A DNA stretch of 45,074 nt from Natronococcus pandeyae (GTDB lineage: Archaea; Halobacteriota; Halobacteria; Halobacteriales; Natrialbaceae). The notes under the pieces are model-generated. The model was not told where the DNA came from. It saw only the letters and a list, made by a program, of their open reading frames with translations, and searched no databases. The DNA lies in the NCBI RefSeq assembly GCF_008122205.1, contig NZ_PHNJ01000024.1, positions 1 to 45,074 of the forward strand, in the 5' to 3' direction. This document shows, in pieces, positions 16,748 through 24,002 of the stretch. Within the stretch, counting starts at the first letter, position 1. Each line of letters opens with the position of its first letter. The position numbers and the translations under genes were made by a program.

Positions 16748-17317
16748 TTATTTAGGATGATTGGCGTCCAGTACATCCGCAGCGGGTGTCCGACGGCCGC
16801 AGCTCGGACAGAACGACCAGTCCGAGCGAACCTCGTCGCCACACTCACAGAACAGCCGACGTGACGCTTTCTCACCGCAGTTCGGGCAGTACACGTGCTC
16901 TGCATCGACGTGTTCACCGCACTGTCCACAGCTGGTCTCGCGCTCTGTCTCCCGGTCAGACGGACGGTGAGTGTCCTGCTCGGTATCGGCTTCGGGAGCC
17001 GTGACTCGAGACCCGGCTTGGTCTTCGCGTCGCGCCTGTCCTCCCTCGAGCGAGATCGTGACGTTCACGTCCTGGGGTTGGGGGGACGGCTGACGGCGTC
17101 CGACACGCTGATCACCGAGTCGATCCGTGAGTAGATCGTCGACACGCTCTCGAACCAGATCGTCGATCGCGGTCTCCGTCGTCCGCTCCGGTTCGGACCG
17201 GCCCTCGTCTGTGAGGAAGGCACGCAACGCCTCTCGCATGACTTCGCTTTTCGAGGCGTCGAACTCCTCGAGTTGCGAGACGAGGTCGTCGTCCGCCCGG
17301 AACGTGATCTTGCTCAT
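16748..17317 (-). CDS. RHH domain plus double zinc-ribbon protein
   Basis: A 189-residue protein with two parts. Residues 1-40 (MSKITFRADDDLVSQLEEF, then SKSEVMREALRAFL) are a ribbon-helix-helix DNA-binding domain. After a polar, acidic linker (about 45-125) come two zinc ribbons: CGQCGEHVDAEHVYCPNCG and CECGDEVRSDWSFCPSCG, each with two CxxC pairs. Zinc ribbons of this kind often mediate protein or nucleic acid contact. The gene is upstream of the RHH-ftsZ2 pair in the same orientation, with a separate promoter in between, and the same kind of gene accompanies ftsZ2 in other haloarchaea as far as I recall. A regulatory role in cell division is plausible but not shown by the sequence. Confidence 0.85.
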   Translation of the reverse strand: MSKITFRADDDLVSQLEEFDASKSEVMREALRAFLTDEGRSEPERTTETAIDDLVRERVDDLLTDRLGDQRVGRRQPSPQPQDVNVTISLEGGQARREDQAGSRVTAPEADTEQDTHRPSDRETERETSCGQCGEHVDAEHVYCPNCGEKASRRLFCECGDEVRSDWSFCPSCGRRTPAADVLDANHPK

Positions 17318-17351
17318 GGTCGCAAGTTGGTCCCCCTGTTAACAGTCCATC

Positions 17352-17360
17352 TATATGAAT
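17352..17360 (-). promoter_or_regulatory. Candidate TATA box for the RHH/zinc-ribbon gene
   Basis: On the minus strand ATTCATATA lies about 35-40 bases upstream of the ATG at 17317, within an AT-rich stretch between this gene and the divergent tRNA-Tyr. Position and composition fit an archaeal TATA box; no strong BRE is seen. Confidence 0.4.
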
Positions 17361-17448
17361 CATTCCTCTGTGAGCGAATTACCTCGTCGACACTACTACT
17401 GAGAATGATAACCCTTATGTCCTTCTCGGCGACTACGTTTGAGTGCAA

Positions 17449-17522
17449 CCGCCCTTAGCTCAGACTGGTAGAGCAGTCGACTGTAGATCGACTTGCCCCC
17501 CGTTCAAATCGGGGAGGGCGGA
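17449..17522 (+). tRNA. tRNA-Tyr (anticodon GTA)
   Basis: A 74-base cloverleaf without intron. Acceptor arms CCGCCCT and AGGGCGG pair fully; the D arm is GCTC...GAGC; the anticodon stem GTCGA/TCGAC encloses CTGTAGA, so the anticodon is GTA and reads UAC/UAU; the T arm is CCCCG with loop TTCAAAT; the discriminator base is A. CCA is not encoded, as usual in archaea. A C1-G72 first pair is the archaeal tyrosine tRNA identity feature, and it is present here. A weak TATA-like CTTATG lies around 17413-17418. Confidence 0.95.
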
Positions 17523-17738
17523 CTTTTACTGCGAACAACGTGAGCAGTCAAACGTCCAACCGAGCCGATTTGAACATGAGAGTCGCAGCGGCCGAGCGAA
17601 GCGAGGCCGACCGTCTCTCAGCTGTTCAAATCGGGGAGGGCGGACTTTCTCCGAAATCCGACTGACACGATTTGAGCTCGTGAGTCGCGCGCAACGAAGT
17701 GAGCACGTCTTACAGTGTTCAAATCGAGGAAGGCGAAC
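17502..17738 (+). repeat. Repeated copies of the tRNA-Tyr 3' end behind the tRNA
   Basis: The last 21 bases of the tRNA (T arm plus acceptor) and four following bases, 17502-17526, recur exactly at 17624-17648, and a degenerate copy lies at 17717-17738. Start distances are 122 and 93 bases. Each spacer contains an inverted partial copy (CCGATTTGAAC at 17565-17575; CGATTTGAG-like in the second) and a GAGTCGC...CGAAG(C/T)GAG stretch. Duplicated tRNA 3' ends are the hallmark of attachment sites of integrated elements, but the spacers are too short to hold an element, so they could be scars of successive insertions and excisions or a repeat family that uses the tRNA tail. Confidence 0.8.
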
Positions 17739-18504
17739 GCTCGTTCGACGCAGACACGGCTCGAGGCCACCCACGGACGAACCACGGCCAATCCTCTCGG
17801 GCGAGTCGTTCGTCTGACGAGAAGACGGCTATCGACGTCCGTCGCCCGACCGAGAATCGACGGAGCCCGTACGAACAGTGAAGAGACGTGATCGGTCGAC
17901 GTTTTTTCCCGAGGAGATCGTCCGCGAGCACGAAGTCAGTCGAGCCGCAACCACACTCTTCTCTTCCGATCGGCTGGATCGTTCCGTTCAGCCATCCCTC
18001 TCGGCAGACTCTACGCGAGAGTTCCAAACAGAGGTCCCCTCGAGAAACAGAGCCGCGGATCGAGCAGTTGCGTAGCAACTACACGCAACACAGCTGATTC
18101 GCGGGTGATCCCCGATGAGAGAGTCCGCGCACGCGAGCGGTGACCATCTCTTCGAGCACGCAATCCGTTTGCCAAGTTGGTGACAGTGAAACGACAGATT
18201 AGATCGAGTAGTAGCAGGTAATACGACGATGTTTCGGTCGAGAGAACGGTTTCGGTCGACGCTCCGAAATACGAAACGAACGACGGCTCCGCCGGAGCCA
18301 GGTGGAAATTACGATAATTCGGTCGAACCGTGTGTAACTCAGAACCACGGTAACCGTATTCAATGTGCCCGCGTCTCGCAGACGAGCGTGCCGGAGGTAA
18401 GAGCGCCCACGGCCGCGGCCGAATGGACGTCACGAGGGACGCCGTTCGGCCACTCGTGACACACCACCTGCCGTTCGGGAGTTCTCTACCGGGCACCCCT
18501 ATCG
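17739..18504. other. Gene-poor region after tRNA-Tyr
   Basis: No convincing gene. Several frames are open for 60-160 codons on both strands, but their compositions are rich in Arg, Ser and Thr and poor in the acidic residues found in the genuine genes of this window. A small stem GTTGC-GTA-GCAAC is present near 18066-18078. A 65-codon GTG-started frame at 17878-18075 on the plus strand is the least unlikely one and is not called. The stretch may be the decayed remains of an element integrated at the tRNA. Confidence 0.5.
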
Positions 18505-18684
18505 ATGACGCACGAAGAGCGAGAGAAGACGGCGGCGGTATGCGAAACGTGCGGCGCGATCTGTGTCGCGTGGATACTGTCCGACGAGAGCGTCGTTCCA
18601 GTGAGCACCACCGTCAAATGTGAGTGTGACGAGACTGTACTACGCGTATTCGAGGGAACCGAGACGCTGGCAAACGAGGAGTGA
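18505..18684 (+). CDS. Small zinc-finger-like protein (59 residues)
   Basis: An ATG-started frame of 59 codons beginning MTHEEREKTAAVCETCGAIC. It carries CETCGAIC near residues 13-20 and a second cysteine pair, KCECDE, near 38-42, an arrangement like the very small CxxCG zinc-finger proteins that are abundant in haloarchaea. The composition (11 acidic Glu, 3 Asp, few Arg) differs sharply from the random frames around it, and the third-base GC preference is that of a real gene, though milder than its neighbours. Such proteins in Haloferax affect swarming, stress and biofilm behaviour, but no function can be assigned to this one. It stands alone in a gene-poor interval. Confidence 0.6.
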   Translation: MTHEEREKTAAVCETCGAICVAWILSDESVVPVSTTVKCECDETVLRVFEGTETLANEE

Positions 18685-19358
18685 ACCAGCCGCCCCTCGA
18701 GCGGTATACTACTCGCTAGATACCGTTCGACTCGTCCTGTATCACGTTTACACGAAGTCGAATCGTGGACGTGCCGATAGCAACAACATAATTTTAACCG
18801 CAAATCTTATAATCTTATCTGTTACACTTGGAAACGAGCTGGCTGGTAAACCAGGCGGTGAATCGGCTCCAGTACAGCTTACCTGCACCTTTCGTTCGGC
18901 GTTACTGGAATTCACAGTGACGACAGCCGGGACGTACGTAGCTGCGAACTCGAATCTCTCGGACCTCCAGTTCTGGTGTTCGTCGATCCACGACTGATCC
19001 AATCGATTATGCAAAACCATTGTAGATACGGTCGTTGATATCTCGAACTGGGTTGGGATGCTAGGGGGTGTTCATAACGTGAAGTCCAGCCCGCCCATCT
19101 TTCCGAAACCAGGCTACTGGGGTGTACGTCGACGTCGAGAGAACTGTTCGAGGGTGACGTTCCTGCGGTAGCGGAAGCGAAACGGGTGGTAACCGGTGGT
19201 TCGATCGCGACTACCGCAGGGTACGAGAGGACGGGCCGGACGGGAACAAGAGCCGTAGAAAGTGGCAAACTGCGCACCGAGGGGTTCGAAGTCGAACTCC
19301 GTTTGGGCACGCTCTCGCCGGCAGGCTGCTTTTGACTCGTCTCGTGGTAGCCACGAGC
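18685..19358. other. Gene-poor region with an AT-rich segment
   Basis: Contains an AT-rich patch at about 18778-18832 with several TATA-like words, followed by GC-rich sequence without a convincing gene. A plus-strand frame ending at 18997 has a somewhat protein-like stretch (VQLTCTFRSALLEFTVTT) but no start and no recognisable family; it could be a decayed gene. No complete insertion sequence or terminal inverted repeat was found. Confidence 0.45.
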
Positions 19359-19745
19359 ATGAGCGAGGACGGACCGAATCGCGACCGCGCACAGGATCGT
19401 GCCGAACAGCGCAAATCCCGGCGGGCCGACGAGACGGAGTCGATCCTCGAGGACGTCGAACGCCACCTCGGAGAGCTCGAGTATCCGACCACGAGCGAGG
19501 AGATCGCTTCCGAGTACGGCAGCGAGCCGATCGACATGCCGAACGAGACGGAGTCGCTCGGCAGCGTCTTCGACCGACTGGCCGGCGAGGAGTACGACTC
19601 GCCCGAGGAGGTTCGCGAAGCCGTTTACGGCGAGGTGACGGGCGAGGCCGGCGGCAGACAGGAGGCGAATCCCGAACGCGATCTCGGCCAGCTGGACGAG
19701 GAAAAGCAGGGATCGGCGGGCGAGAGCGGTAGCGACGCGCTCTGA
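19359..19745 (+). CDS. DUF5789-like small acidic protein
   Basis: A 128-residue hydrophilic protein. The core, about residues 32-92, reads LGELEYPTTSEEIASEYGSE, PIDMPNETESLGSVFDRL, EEYDSPEEVREAVYGEVTGE, which matches the haloarchaeal DUF5789 pattern (a short helical domain related to DUF2795). Both ends are charged and low-complexity. The role is unknown. It precedes the aIF2-beta gene by 68 bases in the same direction. The ATG at 19359 is chosen over an upstream in-frame one because MSEDGPNRDRAQ has the composition of the protein. Confidence 0.8.
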   Translation: MSEDGPNRDRAQDRAEQRKSRRADETESILEDVERHLGELEYPTTSEEIASEYGSEPIDMPNETESLGSVFDRLAGEEYDSPEEVREAVYGEVTGEAGGRQEANPERDLGQLDEEKQGSAGESGSDAL

Positions 19746-19813
19746 GTCGCCGGTTCGGCGGCGACGACCGTGAGAGCAGAACCGATTTACGTCAGCGTCG
19801 TTTTCACTCGAGT

Positions 19814-20425
19814 ATGGATTACGAATCGAGTCTCAACCGAGCGATGGACGAGGTGCCGGACATCGGCGGTGACGAGAGTCGCCTGGAGATCCCGGATCCG
19901 GAAACGCAGAAAGACGGCGCGTTTACGCGGTTTACGAACCTGGACGACATCGCCGACGTGCTTTCGCGCGACGACGAGCACGTCCACCGATTCATTCAAC
20001 GCGAGATGGGGACCAGCGGCAAACTCGAGAACGGCCGCGGCCGGTACAACGGAACGTTCTCCGAACAGGACTTCAGCGCGGCGATCGACGCCTACGTCGA
20101 CGAGTACGTCCTCTGTTCGGAGTGTGGCCTGCCGGACACCCGTCTCGTTCGCGAGGACCGCACTCCGATGCTTCGCTGTGACGCCTGTGGTGCGTTCCGT
20201 CCCGTCACGAAGCGCTCCGCGAGCAGCCAGCAACAACAGCAGGCCGACGCCGTCGAGGAGGGTAACACCTACACGGTCGAGATCACCGGCACTGGACGCA
20301 AGGGCGACGGTGTCGCAGAGAAGGGCAACTACACGATCTTCGTCCCCGGTGCGGAGGAGGGTGACGTCGTCGAAATCTACATCAAGAACATCTCCGGCAA
20401 CCTGGCGTTCGCTCGACTCGCCTAA
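19814..20425 (+). CDS. Translation initiation factor aIF2 subunit beta with C-terminal TRAM domain
   Basis: A 203-residue protein. Residues 1-135 are the archaeal/eukaryotic IF2-beta/IF5 domain, including the core fold (DVLSRDDEHVHRFIQREMGT) and a zinc ribbon with cysteines at about 101, 104, 122 and 125 (CSECG, CDACG). It binds the gamma subunit and initiator Met-tRNA during start-codon selection. After a glutamine-rich linker (SSQQQQQ) residues 145-203 form a TRAM domain (GNTYTVEITGTGRKGDGVAE...), a small RNA-binding beta barrel. This fusion is typical of haloarchaea; a standard aIF2-beta ends near residue 140. The C-terminal part alone resembles the stand-alone TRAM proteins, which act as RNA chaperones. 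Confidence 0.95.
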   Translation: MDYESSLNRAMDEVPDIGGDESRLEIPDPETQKDGAFTRFTNLDDIADVLSRDDEHVHRFIQREMGTSGKLENGRGRYNGTFSEQDFSAAIDAYVDEYVLCSECGLPDTRLVREDRTPMLRCDACGAFRPVTKRSASSQQQQQADAVEEGNTYTVEITGTGRKGDGVAEKGNYTIFVPGAEEGDVVEIYIKNISGNLAFARLA

Positions 20426-20500
20426 TTCAGCGACTCGTCCGTTCTTCCAGTTCGTCTCGTTGGCCGTAGAACCCGTACAGATCAGTCGTCGTGTCGCTCG

Positions 20501-20944
20501 TTAGTCCGCACTCGGCGCGGTGTCGGGACTGCAGACGACCTTTTCGCGACCGAGTCGGTACCGGTCGACCACACCTCGTTTCTCCAGATCCGTGAGCAGT
20601 CGGCTGACCGTCGACGACGACCAGCCGTACTCCTCGACGAGCCGACGCTGTTTGAATCGCCCGTCGTGTTGCTCGAGGACCACGCGCACGTACTCTTCGG
20701 GAGTATACCCGTACTCGAGCAGTTCGTTGCGACTGGTCGGACCGGTACCAGGATCGACGAGCGCTGTCTGGATCTCGTTCTGGCTTGCCGCTGTATCCAC
20801 GGTGCAAACGGAGTTCCCGGACTCCTCACGCGGATCGGCGGCGGAGTCGATCCGCAGCTGTTCACCGAGGGTGATGCAGCGCCGACCCAGCCGACCGGCG
20901 CGGGCGACCAGTCGCGAGACGAGTGAGGGCTGACGGCAACTCAT
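20501..20944 (-). CDS. Winged-helix transcriptional regulator
   Basis: A 147-residue protein. The C-terminal half is a clear winged helix: TPEEYVRVVLEQHDGRFKQR, VEEYGWSSSTVSRLLTDLEK, RGVVDRYRLGREKVV. This domain is found in a family of haloarchaeal regulators, usually at the C-terminus of longer membrane-linked proteins. The N-terminal 60 residues are of mixed composition without a recognised domain, so the true start may be further in (no other strong candidate is evident) or the protein may be a shortened family member. It is convergent with aIF2-beta and divergent from the M24 gene. Confidence 0.75.
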   Translation of the reverse strand: MSCRQPSLVSRLVARAGRLGRRCITLGEQLRIDSAADPREESGNSVCTVDTAASQNEIQTALVDPGTGPTSRNELLEYGYTPEEYVRVVLEQHDGRFKQRRLVEEYGWSSSTVSRLLTDLEKRGVVDRYRLGREKVVCSPDTAPSAD

Positions 20945-21106
20945 TCGTAGTCGACTCTTGACTGGGTAGTAAAAGCGCTATTCGCAAAACCGTCCAAACG
21001 TCGGAGACTGGCGCGAACGGCGACGCGGAGACGGTTCGTGCTGGACGAGCTACGGCCGACGGGGCCGCTCTTCGAGAATCGCGGCAGCCCGTGACCCCAG
21101 TGACTA

Positions 21107-21118
21107 GATACTTTACAC
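21107..21118 (+). promoter_or_regulatory. Candidate TATA box of the M24-fold gene
   Basis: GATACTTTACAC lies about 22-30 bases before the ATG at 21139. The distance suggests a leaderless or nearly leaderless mRNA, common in haloarchaea. Confidence 0.4.
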
Positions 21119-21138
21119 CGACGTCCGTTCCGGCAATC

Positions 21139-22344
21139 ATGGTAACGCAACTTCCGGCGGGCGAGTTCGAGGGTCGCCTCGAGCGCGTTCGAGATCGCCT
21201 CGCGGAGACGGATGCCGACGCGGGCGTCTGGTTCGGCGCGACGAGTATCGAGTACCTCGTCGGCTTCGATCACATCCAGACCGAACGCCCGGTCGTTCTC
21301 GCGGTGACGGACGACCGAATCGAGATCACGGTCCCGCGCCTCGAGGTCGAACGCGTGAGCGCGAACCCCCGCATCGACGCGGTGCACCACTACGACGATT
21401 ATCCGGGCGGACGGCCGATCCGAACCGCGGTCGACATGCTCGAAGGGCTGGACGTCGACCGCGTCGCGTCGGACGGCGAGGGTGCGCCCGGGACGATGGG
21501 ATACCAGGGACCGCCGCTGACCGAGTTCGTCGACGTCGAGACGCAGGGATGGGTGTCGCGGCTGCGCTGGGAGAAGTCGGACGCGGAGATCGATCTGATC
21601 CGCGAGTCGGCGAAATGGGCGAATCTGGCCCATCGCTATCTCGCCGACTACACCGAACCCGGCGCACACCCGGCGACGGCGAGCCAGCGAGCATCTACGG
21701 ATGCCTCGCGAGCGATGCTGGACGCGCTGGGCGATCGCTACGTCGCCCGGACCCGCGGCTCCGGTCCCGTCAGCGCGGGCTACATCACCGGCGAGCAGAC
21801 GCGGCTCCCGCACGGCCACACGGCGAACCGACGACTCGAGGAGGGCGACGTCCTGGTCACGGGCGCGACGGCGAACGTCGACGGCTACCACTCCGAACTC
21901 GAACGGACGATGTTCGTCGGCGAACCGAGCGACGAGCAGGCCCACTACTTCGAACTAATGTGCGAAGCGCAGGATATCGCGATCGAGGCGCTCGGTCCAG
22001 ACGTCCCGATTGCAGCCGTCGACCGGGCGGTCCGGAACTACTTCGAAGAGCAGGGTGTCGCGGACCTCTCCCAGCACCACGTCGGACACAACATCGGCCT
22101 CGCAGGCCACGAACCGCCGTACATCGATCAGGGTTGGGGCGACCACTGCGAGTCCGACGACACGAGTTACGATGCCGACGACGCGATGATGCGACCGGGA
22201 CACGTCTGGACGATTGAACCCGGCATCTACACGGAGACGTACGGCTACCGCCACTCCGATACGATCGCCGTTACCGAGGACGGGATCGAGTGGCTGACGT
22301 ACTATCCGCGAGACCTCGAGTCGAACATCATTTCCGTCGAGTAG
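21139..22344 (+). CDS. M24-family (Xaa-Pro peptidase/creatinase fold) protein with altered metal ligands
   Basis: A 401-residue two-domain protein: a creatinase-type N-terminal domain (1-150) and a pita-bread C-terminal domain (155-390). The histidine in HHVGHNIG (317) and glutamate in IEPG (360) of the dinuclear metal site are kept. Aligning against the usual pattern, however, the first aspartate (normally xDxG) is Gly 242 in VTGATANVDGY, the second aspartate is Glu 253 in YHSELERT, and the last glutamate (normally RIED) is Ser 373 in YRHSDT. Three of five ligands are therefore changed. A classical Xaa-Pro dipeptidase activity is doubtful; a metal-independent creatinase-like hydrolase or a one-metal enzyme fits better. 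The ATG at 21139 is preferred to one 48 bases upstream because of the TATA-like signal. Confidence 0.88.
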   Translation: MVTQLPAGEFEGRLERVRDRLAETDADAGVWFGATSIEYLVGFDHIQTERPVVLAVTDDRIEITVPRLEVERVSANPRIDAVHHYDDYPGGRPIRTAVDMLEGLDVDRVASDGEGAPGTMGYQGPPLTEFVDVETQGWVSRLRWEKSDAEIDLIRESAKWANLAHRYLADYTEPGAHPATASQRASTDASRAMLDALGDRYVARTRGSGPVSAGYITGEQTRLPHGHTANRRLEEGDVLVTGATANVDGYHSELERTMFVGEPSDEQAHYFELMCEAQDIAIEALGPDVPIAAVDRAVRNYFEEQGVADLSQHHVGHNIGLAGHEPPYIDQGWGDHCESDDTSYDADDAMMRPGHVWTIEPGIYTETYGYRHSDTIAVTEDGIEWLTYYPRDLESNIISVE

Positions 22345-22419
22345 TCAGCAGCGCCGCGACGGCACAGCACTCTTGCGCCGACCGCGAGAGTAAAGTCAAC
22401 TTGTGCTAGTCACACTACC

Positions 22420-23043
22420 GTGGCAGTCTCGTTCGACCTCTTCGGTACGCTCGTCGACGCCGACCAACCCGCGGATCCCGCGGCAGCCGTCGCCGACGAA
22501 CTCGAGGCCCGCGGCGTCGACGTTCCGCCGGACTGGAACGAGTTGTACGCCAGTCCGCAGATCGACGCGCCGGACGGTGCGGAGGTTCCGCTCCCCGCCC
22601 ACGTCGACTGTGCGCTCGCGAGCCGTGGCATCGACTACGAAAACAACGCCGTCAGACGGGCGGTCGTCGCAGCGTTCGATCCCGACGTCGAGACCAGGGC
22701 CGGCGCGCTCGAGGCCGTCGCGGCCGCCCGAGAGCGCGGCCCGGTCGCGATCTGCTCGAACTGCAGCGTCCCGGAACTCGTCGCGCGGACGCTCATCCGG
22801 TCCGATCTCGAGCGCGACGAGTTCGACGCGATCGTAACGAGCGTCGCCTGTGGCTGGCGCAAGCCCGCCCCCGAAATCTTCGAACTGACTGCCGACGAAC
22901 TCGGCGTCTCCCCCGACCGACTCGTCCACGTCGGCGACGACCCTCGAACGGACGGCGGGTGCGAAGCCGTCGGCGGAACGGCGATTTTGCTCGAAGACGT
23001 CCCGCTGCGGGAGCTACCCGCACGAATAGAAACACGCGTATGA
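22420..23043 (+). CDS. HAD-superfamily hydrolase, first gene of the corrinoid operon
   Basis: A 207-residue protein with a GTG start at 22420. Motif I is SFDLFGTLVD (nucleophile Asp near residue 6, with Phe where phosphatases often have the second Asp), motif II is the CSNCS region near 110, motif III is the lysine in CGWRKPAPEIF (near 148), and motif IV is VGDDPRTDGGC (near 171). The overall layout is that of phosphatases and dehalogenases of HAD subfamily I. Its last four bases overlap the start of cbiB (ATGA), so it belongs to the corrinoid operon. One attractive reading is that it supplies the phosphatase that removes the 5' phosphate in nucleotide loop assembly (the CobC/CobZ step), which is otherwise missing from the operon. 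This is inference. Confidence 0.85.
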   Translation: MAVSFDLFGTLVDADQPADPAAAVADELEARGVDVPPDWNELYASPQIDAPDGAEVPLPAHVDCALASRGIDYENNAVRRAVVAAFDPDVETRAGALEAVAAARERGPVAICSNCSVPELVARTLIRSDLERDEFDAIVTSVACGWRKPAPEIFELTADELGVSPDRLVHVGDDPRTDGGCEAVGGTAILLEDVPLRELPARIETRV

Positions 23044-24002
23044 CACTGACGACGGCTGCGCTGGTCGGGTTCGCCCTCGGCCTCGACCGCCTGGTCGGAG
23101 AGCCCCCGAACGCGGCGCATCCGGTCGCGTGGCTCGGCCGACTCGTCGGTGCGCTCGACCGGAAGTGGAGCGACGACGACGGCCGCCAGCGACTGGTCGG
23201 CTACGCGATCGCGCTCGTCGTCCCGCTCGTTCCCGCCGCCGTCGCCGGCACCGCCGTTCTCGTCGCGGCCGCTACCCACCCAGTCGCCGCCGCGCTCGTC
23301 GCCGGCCTCGTCCTCTTCCTGACGAGCAGTCTGCGAATGCTGCTCGAGTTGACTCGAGAGGTGGTCGCGGCGACCGAATCCGACCTCGAGACGGCCCGCG
23401 AGCGGGTTCGGGGGCTCGTCGGACGAGAGACGGAATCGCTCACCCCCGAGGAACTCCGCAGCGCAGCCCTCGAGAGCGCCGCCGAGAACCTCGCCGACGG
23501 GTTCGTCGCAACCCTGCTGCCGTTCGCACTGCTCGCGCCGATCTCGCTGCCCGCCGCTGCGGCGGCCGCCGCGTGGGTGAAGGGCGTCAACACGCTCGAC
23601 TCGATGCTCGGCTATCCCTCGAAGCCGATCGGGACCGCGAGCGCGCGCCTCGACGATCTCGTGATGTGGATCCCAGCCAGAGTGAGCGCCGCCGCGATCG
23701 CGATCGCCGCGGCCGATCCGTCGGCGCTCCGCTGCGCCCGGCAGTGGGCCGACTCCCCGCCGTCACCGAACTCGGGCTGGCCGATGGCGACCCTGGCCTG
23801 CGCGCTCTCGGTTCGATTCCGGAAACCGGGCGTTTACGACCTGAACCCCGAGGCCGAACTGCCAGCACTCGAGGACGGCGAGCGAGCGATCGCGCTCGTC
23901 GGACGGGCGGCGATCGTCACGGCTGTGATCGCGATCGTACTTGGGGTCGCACTCGCGTCGCTCCTGGGAACGCAGCCGACGCTGGCGGTGATCGCGCGAT
24001 GA
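23040..24002 (+). CDS. cbiB: Adenosylcobinamide-phosphate synthase CbiB
   Basis: A 320-residue integral membrane protein of the CobD/CbiB family, which joins adenosylcobyrate with aminopropanol phosphate (or aminopropanol) to make adenosylcobinamide phosphate. The diagnostic start LDRLVGEPPNAAHPVAWLG (residues about 15-33) is present, as are ESAAENLADGFVATLLPF, the KGVNTLDSMLGYPSKP block, and several hydrophobic segments. It starts at 23040, overlapping the HAD gene by four bases, and overlaps cobS by four bases. Length is normal. Confidence 0.95.
   Translation: MTLTTAALVGFALGLDRLVGEPPNAAHPVAWLGRLVGALDRKWSDDDGRQRLVGYAIALVVPLVPAAVAGTAVLVAAATHPVAAALVAGLVLFLTSSLRMLLELTREVVAATESDLETARERVRGLVGRETESLTPEELRSAALESAAENLADGFVATLLPFALLAPISLPAAAAAAAWVKGVNTLDSMLGYPSKPIGTASARLDDLVMWIPARVSAAAIAIAAADPSALRCARQWADSPPSPNSGWPMATLACALSVRFRKPGVYDLNPEAELPALEDGERAIALVGRAAIVTAVIAIVLGVALASLLGTQPTLAVIAR

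Noticed and set aside
17878-18075. A 65-codon GTG-started gene after tRNA-Tyr
   Set aside because: Arg- and Ser-rich with little acidic bias, no family resemblance and no promoter-like sequence at the right distance.
18685-19080. Insertion sequence remnant
   Set aside because: The segment is AT-rich and protein-like in one frame, but no transposase motif, terminal inverted repeat or target duplication could be found.
22345-22419. Cobalamin riboswitch ahead of the corrinoid operon
   Set aside because: The interval is only 75 bases, too short for the B12 aptamer, and no B12-box sequence was seen.
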